Below, piece after piece: positions 16,959 through 24,590 of a DNA stretch of 60,824 bases. Numbering within the stretch: position 1 is the stretch's first letter; the number at the start of each line of letters is the position of its first letter. The notes beneath the pieces are model-generated. The model saw only the letters and a list, made by a program, of their open reading frames with translations. It did no database searches and was not told the DNA's origin. The DNA is from Bacillota bacterium (GTDB lineage: Bacteria > Bacillota > Clostridia > Ch29): NCBI GenBank assembly GCA_013540605.1, contig JABVCK010000014.1:1-60824 (forward strand), in the 5' to 3' direction. The position numbers and the translations under genes were made by a program.

Positions 16959-18362
16959 TTAACCTCCTTCCGGCCTGTAACCGCTGCCCGCAAAACGGCG
17001 GATTTCTGTCAGTTCAACGCCATTGACCAGCAGCCGCTCGGCAAGGGCGGGGGAGATGTTTCCCACACGCCGGTGGCTTCCCACGACCTTTGTAATCCTT
17101 CCGGCCTCATCCCTTTCATAATGGTCAACCTCATATTTGAAAAGGGTATTGCCTGCGACTTCGCCGTCTTTTACCCCGGTGGCTTCAAAGATTTCCATGT
17201 ACTTGCGGGATTTGTCGGGGAGCTGCATTTTGAAAAGCATGATGGGGAAGGCTTCCACAATATTTTTCAGGAGCCTTTCCTCCGACAGGGAAGTCCCTGC
17301 TTCCAGGCACATGGTGAGGATTCTGTCATAAGCGGATTTGGCGCTGTTGGCATGCAGGGTGCTGACGATGGTATGCCCCGTCCGTCCGGCTTCCTGTACC
17401 GTCAATGCCTCCTTGCCGCGCATTTCGGCGGGAACAAGGACGGTGGGATGAAGCCGCAGGGAGAGCTTCAACAAATCCAGCATGGTGACGGGGTTGGGTT
17501 CTTCTTTTGTGAGAAGGTGGATCACGTCGTTGACCATTACGCCGTTTTCGTCGAACTGTGCCAGTGACAATTCGCGGGTGTCCTCAATGGTGACGATACG
17601 CTTGTCCCGGGATACGCAGCTTAAAATGTATCCCATGTCGGAGGTTTTCCCGCTGCCGGTGGCTCCGGCAATGGCCACCGATACGCCGTTGTTGACGCAA
17701 AGAGTGAGAAAGTCCAGTTCCTCCGCCGTGGCCGTGTCCCATCCGATAAGGTTTTCCCTGGTGATGTAGGACGGCTTCTGCTTTCTGACCGAAGCGATGG
17801 CCCCGGCATCGGGGTCAACACATGGTTCAATGGCCCCCGACATGCGGATGCCCCGCGCAATAAAGCTGTCTCCGATGGGCTTGGAGCCATCCAGAATGAC
17901 ATTCCCGAAGCGACTCATTTTCTTGGCGATGTTGGCGCAAGCCTCCGGGCTGCCGAAGGTGTTTGACAGCCGCACCTTTTTGTCCCTGTACAGCACCCAG
18001 ATGCCGTTATAGCCGTTGACGTTGATTTCCTCCACGTCACTGTCCTGGAGATAGGGGGATAAAAGTCCCAAGCCGGCCATATCGTCGTAGACCATATCCA
18101 CCAGCTCGGAGATGTTTTGGATGCCCTTTGCCACCATCCGTTCACTGTTCAGGTAGCGCATGATCAGGTCCTTGAGCTTTCCCTCGGCTTCCTCCGAATA
18201 CAGCACTTGAGCCAGTTCCGCGGAGTGGTTTTTGGCGATGATCCGTTGCAGCTTATCCAGTATTTCGCCGTAGTCCTGGGCTTCCAGGTTGCTTTCCTCA
18301 CTGTCGGAGCGCCGCTTGTTGGCCCGGTAAATCAGCTCATTAACAGAAAACCTGTCGTTCAC
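16959..18362 (-). CDS. tadA: TadA/CpaF secretion ATPase of the Tad pilus
   Basis: 467 residues. The Walker A motif is 'AGATGSGKTSD'; an 'IEDTRELSL' Asp box, 'EMRGKEALTVQEAGRTGH' (Walker B/His region) and 'TLHANSAKSA' follow. These identify the VirB11-like hexameric ATPase that drives assembly of type IVc pili. The GTG at 18362 overlaps the stop of the cpaE gene by one base (TAGTG). This gene shares the symbol tadA with the unrelated tRNA deaminase at 32915; cpaF is an equivalent name. Confidence 0.88.
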   Translation of the reverse strand: MNDRFSVNELIYRANKRRSDSEESNLEAQDYGEILDKLQRIIAKNHSAELAQVLYSEEAEGKLKDLIMRYLNSERMVAKGIQNISELVDMVYDDMAGLGLLSPYLQDSDVEEINVNGYNGIWVLYRDKKVRLSNTFGSPEACANIAKKMSRFGNVILDGSKPIGDSFIARGIRMSGAIEPCVDPDAGAIASVRKQKPSYITRENLIGWDTATAEELDFLTLCVNNGVSVAIAGATGSGKTSDMGYILSCVSRDKRIVTIEDTRELSLAQFDENGVMVNDVIHLLTKEEPNPVTMLDLLKLSLRLHPTVLVPAEMRGKEALTVQEAGRTGHTIVSTLHANSAKSAYDRILTMCLEAGTSLSEERLLKNIVEAFPIMLFKMQLPDKSRKYMEIFEATGVKDGEVAGNTLFKYEVDHYERDEAGRITKVVGSHRRVGNISPALAERLLVNGVELTEIRRFAGSGYRPEGG

Positions 18363-19096
18363 TATGCTTCACCTCCGCAGATTTCCTTTGCTATTTGCTC
18401 CAATACCTTGCCGTAGCGCCTGCAAGTTCTGTCCCGGAAGAAATAGATGGGCGTCCCGGCGTTTTCCAACTCCCCCGCCCGTTTTACATAGGGCAGCTCA
18501 TAGGCAAAGGGAAGTCCCGTCATGCTCCGATAGGTCTTGTCGTCAAACTCGCCGTTGGGAAGCTGCAGGATATGAATCTGCTTCTCCGCAATATGCAGCT
18601 CCCGCACAAAATCCGAAACGCCTTCATGCCACATTTGCGCCGCTATGGACGGCTTATGCAGGGTATATATCCTGTCGGCCAGCCAGAGGCCGACGCCGGA
18701 TATCGGATTGGTCGCCTCTGCGGCTCCGTCCACGATGAGAATGTCGAATACCAGTGCTGCGGCATTCATCATCCGTTCCGCTTCCCGGAGAGTCACCGTA
18801 TCGCAGAGAAGACCGGTATAGTGGGTGGGTGCGGACAGGAAAAACAAGTTTTTGCTTTCCGCATATTCCGTAAATTTTTCTCCAATGTTGGGATTATCCT
18901 CATTCATGGCGTGAAACAGGCCCTTTTGGGGAGGAACGCTCTGGCCGAAAAAGACTTGCAGGTCCCCATGGGTCAGGTTGGAAGATATGAGGCCCACCAG
19001 GCGGTCACGCGTGGACAGTGCGCAGGCCAGATTCACCGCAAAGGTGGTTTTCCCGCTGTTGCTGCCGCCCCATACAGCTATGATTCTACCGCTCAC
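18362..19096 (-). CDS. CpaE-like P-loop ATPase of the Tad locus
   Basis: About 244 residues with a ParA/MinD-type N-terminus 'IIAVWGGSNSGKTTFAVNLA' and the later 'ILIVDGAAEATNP'. CpaE/TadZ proteins of this kind place Tad pili at their site in the cell. I use the GTG at 19096 because GGGGTGGGA precedes it. An upstream ATG at 19117 would overlap the cpaB end. It overlaps cpaB by 11 nt. Confidence 0.75.
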   Translation of the reverse strand: MSGRIIAVWGGSNSGKTTFAVNLACALSTRDRLVGLISSNLTHGDLQVFFGQSVPPQKGLFHAMNEDNPNIGEKFTEYAESKNLFFLSAPTHYTGLLCDTVTLREAERMMNAAALVFDILIVDGAAEATNPISGVGLWLADRIYTLHKPSIAAQMWHEGVSDFVRELHIAEKQIHILQLPNGEFDDKTYRSMTGLPFAYELPYVKRAGELENAGTPIYFFRDRTCRRYGKVLEQIAKEICGGEA

Positions 19097-19796
19097 GGCT
19101 CCCACCCCTTTTCTCAAAGATCAGGTGCAGCTTGCCAGTGTATTCGGCTTCGATGAGCTTTTCTGCCTGTGCTTCGGTAGCAACCAGGGTTACAGCCCTG
19201 GGAACGGGGTCACTGGAGGAAGATTGACTTTCCTTTTGCTGTTTCCGCATTTCGGCAGTGCTCTGTGTGCGGGCATTTTCTACGCTGTAAACCTCCAGCT
19301 CCTTTAATTCGGGATAAATAATAACCTGCGGGGAAGCGTCCTGGCCGTTGGATGCCTTCTGCATAAACACAGCCACCGTTACAATATCGCCGCTTTGCAG
19401 ATGGGAGGAAAGCCCGGCTGCAATGCTCAAAACGCTCACGGTGACAAGGCGCTGATTATTCTTGGCGATACGGTCTAGGATTTCATCTGCAACAAAATTT
19501 CCGAACTTCTTGGAAAAGAAATAATCCCCCCTGGAAATGTCGGTCTGTGCGATTTTCCCGACAATTTGGGTCTTGTCATTGATGACACCTTCCGGCAGGC
19601 CCAGCTTTCCAACTTCCACCTTAGCAAGATGTTTATCCTCTATCCTGGTTCCCGCGGGGATGTCCTCCGCTGCCCGCAGCACCATAACGGTTGCGTCCTT
19701 GTTCTCGTAAAACCTTGGCAAAAGCACAAAGGAAACGGCTGCTGCAGCAATGATGCAGAGGGCGCTTAGAAATATCCGGTTTTTCAATATCTTCAA
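19086..19796 (-). CDS. CpaB/RcpC-like SAF-domain protein
   Basis: 236 residues with an N-terminal signal anchor (ALCIIAAAAVSFVLL) and a SAF domain ('LRAAEDIPAGTRIEDKHL'), followed by an RcpC/CpaB-like region. In Tad systems CpaB is a periplasmic or surface assembly factor. In this Gram-positive setting it is probably attached to the membrane. It is the first gene of the pilus operon and lies behind a leader with a small gene and a hairpin. Confidence 0.75.
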   Translation of the reverse strand: MKILKNRIFLSALCIIAAAAVSFVLLPRFYENKDATVMVLRAAEDIPAGTRIEDKHLAKVEVGKLGLPEGVINDKTQIVGKIAQTDISRGDYFFSKKFGNFVADEILDRIAKNNQRLVTVSVLSIAAGLSSHLQSGDIVTVAVFMQKASNGQDASPQVIIYPELKELEVYSVENARTQSTAEMRKQQKESQSSSSDPVPRAVTLVATEAQAEKLIEAEYTGKLHLIFEKRGGSRER

Positions 19797-19834
19797 ACTG
19801 TTCTATGCCTCCTTCCGTTGTGATGAATTAAAAT

Positions 19835-19859
19835 AGCTCCCTGTGTTTTCACAGAGAGC
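19835..19859 (-). terminator. Hairpin with short T-tract in front of cpaB
   Basis: Read on the minus strand, a stem of about ten pairs (CTCTCTGTG against CACAGGGAG) with an AAAA loop is followed by ATTTTAATT. It lies between the small gene at 19864 and cpaB. It could end the small-gene transcript or lower entry into the pilus operon. Confidence 0.55.
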
Positions 19860-19863
19860 GCTA

Positions 19864-20022
19864 TTACGGGCCGAAAAAGAAAGGCGGGTGGGTTTTCTGC
19901 TTTTCGTTCTTTCTCCCTGCGGCAGGCCCATTGCTTTCATCCCTTGCTGTTTTACAGCTGATATGGATTCGCCGGATCAGGGTACGAAAGACTTTCGGTT
20001 TCTTTTGGGCTGTCTGTTTCAT
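19864..20022 (-). CDS. 52-residue basic peptide, function unknown
   Basis: The ATG at 20022 follows AAAGGAGCTCTTT, a good ribosome-binding site. The product is short and basic (MKQTAQKKPKVFRTLIRRIH start, then HPPFFFGP at the end). It has no recognisable domain. It lies just upstream of the hairpin and cpaB, so it could be a leader gene for the pilus operon. An overlapping longer frame opens at 20142, but the good site favours 20022. Confidence 0.45.
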   Translation of the reverse strand: MKQTAQKKPKVFRTLIRRIHISCKTARDESNGPAAGRKNEKQKTHPPFFFGP

Positions 20023-20195
20023 AAAGAGCTCCTTTCCACATGAATTTTGCGGTATTACCTGCCGAAAGACAGAAATATTTCTTTTTCGGCTGGTAAATTT
20101 TAGGGGAGGGGTGTGGGGAGGGGGAAACCGCAAGGCCGCCATGCGACGCCTGCAAGCAAATGGACAGACTACCCCCTTGGTGTAAAATCACTTCG

Positions 20196-20369
20196 TTAAT
20201 CATCAAGGATGACACACTTTTCTATGCTGCATTTTCCGCTGTGCTTGTCAAAGTAGCGACATTGCGCACAATCCTCCCCTCTCACTGGTTTAATAGGCTC
20301 ACGGTCATGCTTCGGTTTTTCCTGCATCATGCGCTCGTATGCGCGCAGCCGCCCTTCTGTAAAGTACAT
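20196..20369 (-). CDS. 57-residue four-cysteine element protein
   Basis: Starts MYFTEGRLRAYERMMQEK at the ATG at 20369 behind AAAGGAGG. The C-terminal half has four cysteines in the pattern C-x2-C-x9-C-x4-C (CAQCRYFDKHSGKCSIEKC), a likely small metal-binding knuckle. Short proteins of this style recur beside parA/parB in CTn-type elements. Function unknown. Confidence 0.6.
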   Translation of the reverse strand: MYFTEGRLRAYERMMQEKPKHDREPIKPVRGEDCAQCRYFDKHSGKCSIEKCVILDD

Positions 20370-20453
20370 GGAAGCACCTCCTTTCAAAAAGGGCACAAAA
20401 AAATACCCTCATTCATGAGAGCAAATTGCTATACGGCGCGGTTGTATTCTGTT

Positions 20454-21398
20454 TTATCGTTCCTGCTCCTTCTGCCGCTTCCTGTACCAGCTTTCAAGCA
20501 ATTGGACAATCAAATCCTCTTTTTGCTTTTCCGTGAAGTTCTTGGGAAAAAAGCGGTCGATGCGTTCGCGCCGGATTTGAAATTTTTCTTTTTGGTTAGG
20601 TTTTTCTTCCGTGAGAATGGAAAAGATGACATCCACACTCAACCTGCCGTCCTGACTGAGTTTTTTCATCCGCTGTGCCTGTGCCAAAGAAGGAGTGCAA
20701 TCCTCCGACTGCATGGTGTTATACAGGTCTTGCTGTTCCTTTTCGGCCAGATAGGAGATTTCTACCGCAGAATTAAAAGCAATCTGCTTTTCGTCCACCA
20801 TTTCAAGGATGGACGGTATAAGTTCAGTTAAGCGGATATATCGGAAAATCTGGGGGCCACTTTCTCCGGCTTGTTTTGCTAATATATCCCGTGATTGTTG
20901 ACCTTTATAATCCAGTTCAAGTTGAACTGAATTTTCTTTGCTTGGCCTTCCTGCCTGTCGTTTCATGGCTTCCAGCTTCATCTTATATGCAAAGGCTTTT
21001 TCGCTCGGCAGAATGCTTTCCCGTTGCAGGTTGCTGTCAACCATGATAATGGTCGCTTCATCGTCGTCCAGTTCACGGACAATGCAGGGCATGGTTTCTT
21101 TGCCTGCAAGTTCGCTTGCTTTTTTGCGGCGGTGACCGGCAACCATTTCATAGCCGCCGTCCGGTTTGGGGCGCACAAGTCCTGGGACTAAAACGCCGTA
21201 CTGTTTTACACTGTCGGCCATCTCCAACATGGCTTCATCTGCTTTCACCTTAAAAGGATGATTGGGGAAATCGCTGATTTCCGACAGGGGAATATTCAGC
21301 ACCTTTTCCCGCTGACTATCAGCGCGGCTTTCCTCCGTAGAAAACAATTCATCTACTGATGTCAGCTTGATGCTGTCTCTTGCGCTGCTTTTCGCCAA
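20454..21398 (-). CDS. parB: ParB-like partition protein
   Basis: 314 residues. The ParB/Srx core is visible (VKQYGVLVPGLVRP, YEMVAGHRRKKASELAG), followed by a helix-turn-helix region (about 150-230). Start is a TTG at 21398 after AAGGAGG. It overlaps parA by 50 nt, so the two are translated together. In integrative elements ParAB stabilises the excised circle and may regulate element genes. The C-terminus is basic. Confidence 0.88.
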   Translation of the reverse strand: MAKSSARDSIKLTSVDELFSTEESRADSQREKVLNIPLSEISDFPNHPFKVKADEAMLEMADSVKQYGVLVPGLVRPKPDGGYEMVAGHRRKKASELAGKETMPCIVRELDDDEATIIMVDSNLQRESILPSEKAFAYKMKLEAMKRQAGRPSKENSVQLELDYKGQQSRDILAKQAGESGPQIFRYIRLTELIPSILEMVDEKQIAFNSAVEISYLAEKEQQDLYNTMQSEDCTPSLAQAQRMKKLSQDGRLSVDVIFSILTEEKPNQKEKFQIRRERIDRFFPKNFTEKQKEDLIVQLLESWYRKRQKEQER

Positions 21399-22173
21399 TG
21401 TCCTGCACCTCCTTCGTAAAGGCTTGATAGGCTCTGGCGACTATCCCATTTGGGTCGAACGCATAAATGCTTTTTCCCTGCGCGCTTGTTTCAGCCGCCC
21501 GGATGGACAGGGGGATTTCCGTTTGAAAAACCCGCAGCTTGTCACCGTAGTCCCTACGCAGGACAAAGGAAATATCCTTTGCAAAATTGGTGCGGTTATC
21601 CACCATTGTCAGCAGAACGCCGTCAATGAACAGCTTGGGATTGATTTGCCTTCTCACACGGGCAATGGTCTGTAAAAGCTGTGTCATTCCTTTAGCGGGT
21701 AGATAGTGGGCCTGAACGGGAATAATCACGCTGTCCGCGGCAGCAAGGGCATTGATGGTCATCATGCCTAAGCTCGGCATACAGTCGATCAGCACATAAT
21801 CATATTTGTCTTTGACCGTGTGGATATATGTGCGCAGTATCGTTTCCCGGCTCATGGTGTTGACCAGCGATACCTCAATGGCGGACAGCTCAATGTTGCC
21901 CGGCATCAGGTCAACGCCTTCCGCATGGTGAAGGATACCTTCATCAGCTTTATACGGCTCCTCCATCATGATTTTGGTCAGGACGGTAGCCAGCGAAACA
22001 GGCAGATTGTCCGGCTCCTGATAGCCCAATGAATCCGTCAGGTTTCCTTGCGCGTCCGCGTCCACCAGCAGCACCTTATTACCTTGTTTAGCAAGGCCGA
22101 TACCCAGGTTGACCGTCGTCGTAGTTTTTCCGGTGCCGCCCTTTTGGTTCGCTAAAGCGATTATTTTAGACAC
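21349..22173 (-). CDS. parA: ParA-family ATPase (Soj-like)
   Basis: 274 residues with a deviant Walker A 'NQKGGTGKTTTTVNLG', Walker A' 'DADAQGNLT', and Walker B region 'YVLIDCMPSLGM'. The GTG at 22173 has AAAGGAGG before it. It partners with the ParB at 20454. A strong terminator hairpin stands 27 nt upstream, so transcription probably starts between hairpin and gene, or must pass through that hairpin. Confidence 0.9.
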   Translation of the reverse strand: MSKIIALANQKGGTGKTTTTVNLGIGLAKQGNKVLLVDADAQGNLTDSLGYQEPDNLPVSLATVLTKIMMEEPYKADEGILHHAEGVDLMPGNIELSAIEVSLVNTMSRETILRTYIHTVKDKYDYVLIDCMPSLGMMTINALAAADSVIIPVQAHYLPAKGMTQLLQTIARVRRQINPKLFIDGVLLTMVDNRTNFAKDISFVLRRDYGDKLRVFQTEIPLSIRAAETSAQGKSIYAFDPNGIVARAYQAFTKEVQDIGEKQRKRQHQADISR

Positions 22174-22199
22174 TTTTAATTTCCTCCTTTCACGTAAAA

Positions 22200-22238
22200 A
22201 AGCCGCTTGCTTTATCAGTATAATAAAGCAAGCGGCTT
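22200..22238 (-). terminator. Strong 16-bp hairpin with T-run in front of parA
   Basis: A perfect 16-bp stem (AAGCCGCTTGCTTTAT and its complement) with a 7-nt loop is followed on the minus strand by six T. It fits a Rho-independent terminator that insulates parA from the restriction module upstream. As it sits inside the parA leader, it could also be an attenuator. Confidence 0.8.
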
Positions 22239-22258
22239 CCTTATAATATTATAATAAA

Positions 22259-22329
22259 AGAGAACACCGGGTAAAAAACCGACATTCTCTATAATACTGC
22301 GTAATATAGACATATCTGAACACTCTAAT
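22259..22329. repeat. Direct repeat, left copy, flanking the restriction module
   Basis: Contains a hairpin-forming block (AGAGAAC...CCGG...ACCGACATTCTCT) and then CTGCGTAATATA and CTGAACACT. The same blocks, same order and orientation, occur at 30348-30443 with about 26 extra bases between them. Together they bracket the type I restriction module. Confidence 0.65.
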
Positions 22330-22642
22330 TAAAGCACACATGTCTACACACTCCATGTCTAGTACAACGGATACATCAATTTTATTTCTTAATCCTTTAT
22401 TCCTGAAATCGTCGCCATCTCTTTTAAAAGTCATATAGCGCGCAAAGTGCTGAAATTTAAGGATTTCTAGGTATCTTTCCTTTGCATCCCTGTTACTGTT
22501 TTCACGTGACGTGAGACGATTGAATTGATGTCATTTGAAGAAAAATGCTTCCGGCGTTCGCGGAAACATATCTATCAGATAAAATGCCATTTTTGAAAAC
22601 TGCACGAGTTGTCAAAATGAATATTATTTGAGTGAATATCCA
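22330..22642. other. Intergenic region, no gene seen
   Basis: About 310 bases between the left repeat and the nuclease-like gene. A short CACGTGACGTGAG palindromic patch occurs near 22503. I see no ribosome-binding site with a meaningful frame; the 61-codon frame here spans the repeat and looks like chance. Confidence 0.5.
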
Positions 22643-23257
22643 TCAACGTGCTATCTCATGCTTAATAGTTTTATGCAACATAGCATATTCGCACTTTTTT
22701 GCTCCTATATTTAAAAGCTTGTTTAGCGATATCGTTTTTTGCCCCGGCACAGCTTTATTCAAAGCAGCCGTCGACAAAACATAAAAATCCCATTGTGACA
22801 AGTCAAGCGGATTAAGGGTCACCTGGTCCTTGTGTTTTAGTACGCAAAACACATAGACGTCGGATTGGCGCTTTTTTTCTGCATCATATTCATTTGTAAC
22901 ACTGTCCCAGCCGTAGGTAGGCTGGATGCCAAAGCTTATTTTTGACAAATTCTGTTGCTCCCAAGACTGGAGATAAGCGGAAGTTTTGACTTCTACGCGA
23001 ATGCCCTCCTTGGAAAGCAAATCATATTTATCCCACGAAACACTAATGCCCTCTGTAATACCAAGCGCCATAGCAACTATGAATTCAGCCAGTCTGCCTC
23101 TTTCGGTATTACCAATAAGATCAGAATACGCCCAGGCCCAAAAATCTCTAAGCGTGCAGACATCGCTGCCTGCATTCAAAAATTGTTCGTTGCCTGTCTT
23201 TTTCTTTGTTTCAATGGCAGGATATTTGCATCCTTTTTCGACAGTTTTCTTTCCCAT
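22643..23257 (-). CDS. PD-(D/E)XK-like nuclease candidate beside the type I system
   Basis: 204 residues with no membrane segment. A core 'RGRLAEFIVAMALG', then 'KYDLLSKEGIRVEVKTSAY', carries a D...E-V-K pattern that fits the catalytic core of PD-(D/E)XK nucleases. An acidic residue, E-x-K and a hydrophobic strand stand in the expected order. The ATG at 23257 follows GGAGAAG. It is at the 3' end of the restriction-modification cluster, so it may be an accessory or independent restriction enzyme. The family assignment is by motif only. Confidence 0.5.
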   Translation of the reverse strand: MGKKTVEKGCKYPAIETKKKTGNEQFLNAGSDVCTLRDFWAWAYSDLIGNTERGRLAEFIVAMALGITEGISVSWDKYDLLSKEGIRVEVKTSAYLQSWEQQNLSKISFGIQPTYGWDSVTNEYDAEKKRQSDVYVFCVLKHKDQVTLNPLDLSQWDFYVLSTAALNKAVPGQKTISLNKLLNIGAKKCEYAMLHKTIKHEIAR

Positions 23258-23281
23258 ATGTCTTCTCCAGTGGCATCTTCT

Positions 23282-23617
23282 TTATATAAAATTCTTCCGG
23301 TACCACTCATGCAAATCCTCAGTGGTTTGTATAATTTTCGCTATCGCTGCGCCATCGCAAACGAATTTATAATATTTATCTCGAAAATCCTCAATCGTGC
23401 ATATTTTAAAATGCCATTCTCCGTCAAAGGTATGGTCGGAAATCCAAGTAAAACTGTCTTCGGTTTCCGTGCCGAGCTTGCCTTCAATTTCGTGCCCCCT
23501 GTCGGGAGGCGACAAGAAACACAAGTATCCTTTATGAATATGCACATCCATAACTAAATTCTGAAAGTCTTCGTCATTTGGGAATTTCACGGCATAAACG
23601 GCGCGTCGGTCAATCAA
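23282..23617 (-). CDS. Unknown 111-residue protein of the restriction module
   Basis: Starts at a TTG (23617) with GGAGAGG upstream. The product is soluble and acidic, with no domain I recognise (phrases: DVHIHKGYLCFLSPPDRG, ISDHTFDGEWHFKICT). It ends 24 nt before the nuclease-like gene, suggesting co-expression and perhaps a joint function. Confidence 0.5.
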   Translation of the reverse strand: MIDRRAVYAVKFPNDEDFQNLVMDVHIHKGYLCFLSPPDRGHEIEGKLGTETEDSFTWISDHTFDGEWHFKICTIEDFRDKYYKFVCDGAAIAKIIQTTEDLHEWYRKNFI

Positions 23618-23777
23618 GCTATCCTCTCCACTCCAAAGGGCTGAAACTGTTCGAACAAACGAGTCAACTCAGTTTATGTAAGTCCTCGATTAGTATCAGC
23701 CAAAACATCGCATATAGCTTTTAACTGCTATTCATTTAATACCTTTTTTATCATTTTCCTACCTTTTTTTATGTAAA

Positions 23778-24590
23778 TTACACATGCAGAATAGTTGGAT
23801 GCTCTACTTTCAAAATCGTCATAGATACATCATGCTCATAATTTCCCCGAGTGCACTCGTAAACAATAATATTGCTATATAATTGTCCAAACCATACAGA
23901 ACCCGGCGAAAGATAAAACTGTTTTTGATTCTGTTGATATTGAATCGCTCTGTATGCATGGCTTTCTGTGGGAATATTCTTTACTGCTTTCCCAAATCTC
24001 TTGGCCGCGTTTGAGCATTTCACTGCGGTAACGAATGTCCCCTTAGAGCATATAAGAATATAAGGTTCCTTCATAAAGTCCAAAATTCTGTTCCCGCACG
24101 CATGCTTTGATACATAAAACTGGTTCGCCAAACTACTCATTAAAGTAAAATCAAAAACAGTTCCTGCTAAAAGTGGCTTAACAAGCAACTCAGGCATTAA
24201 TAATTCAACAGCGAATTGATTCGCCTCAACTTCTATGGAAGAATAGTCTTCTACAACTTCCATGTCTTGATTTGAGCATCTAAAACTTGACTCCCCATCC
24301 AATACATATGGAGGTTTATGCTTTAAAAAATAATGGCCAAGCTCATGGGCAAAAGTAAAGTTTTGGCGTCCGATGTTTTCAATATATGTATTGATAAGGA
24401 TACCTTTCTTTTCACCTCTGTATATCAGCATCCCGCTCAAATCCTTTTCTGATGGCAAAGAACATCGCTTAACTTTTATCTTCTCCTGACGCGCGATATC
24501 GTCAAAATATGGAGCCGGAACCCCATTTATACCCATTGTTTCCAAAACCCATTTTGCTTTGGCCGACGGAGTGTTTGCGGTAAACATCAT
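23778..24590 (-). CDS. ImmA/IrrE-like metallopeptidase coupled to hsdS
   Basis: 270 residues. The zinc-peptidase motif is plain: 'FTFAHELGHYFLKHKP' (HExxH), followed about 45 residues on by 'EVEANQFAVELLMP', which carries the third ligand glutamate. Family members cleave phage-type repressors or control stress regulators. Here the start overlaps the end of hsdS by 4 nt, so it is made with the methylase specificity subunit. There is no partner XRE repressor next to it, which is unusual. Confidence 0.8.
   Translation of the reverse strand: MMFTANTPSAKAKWVLETMGINGVPAPYFDDIARQEKIKVKRCSLPSEKDLSGMLIYRGEKKGILINTYIENIGRQNFTFAHELGHYFLKHKPPYVLDGESSFRCSNQDMEVVEDYSSIEVEANQFAVELLMPELLVKPLLAGTVFDFTLMSSLANQFYVSKHACGNRILDFMKEPYILICSKGTFVTAVKCSNAAKRFGKAVKNIPTESHAYRAIQYQQNQKQFYLSPGSVWFGQLYSNIIVYECTRGNYEHDVSMTILKVEHPTILHV

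Noticed and set aside
18395-19156. 253-codon plus-strand frame
   Set aside because: Mirror of the CpaE gene.
20160-20831. 223-codon plus-strand frame with hydrophobic stretches
   Set aside because: Lies opposite parB and the four-cysteine gene; apparent membrane spans come from complementing Lys/Glu-rich codons.
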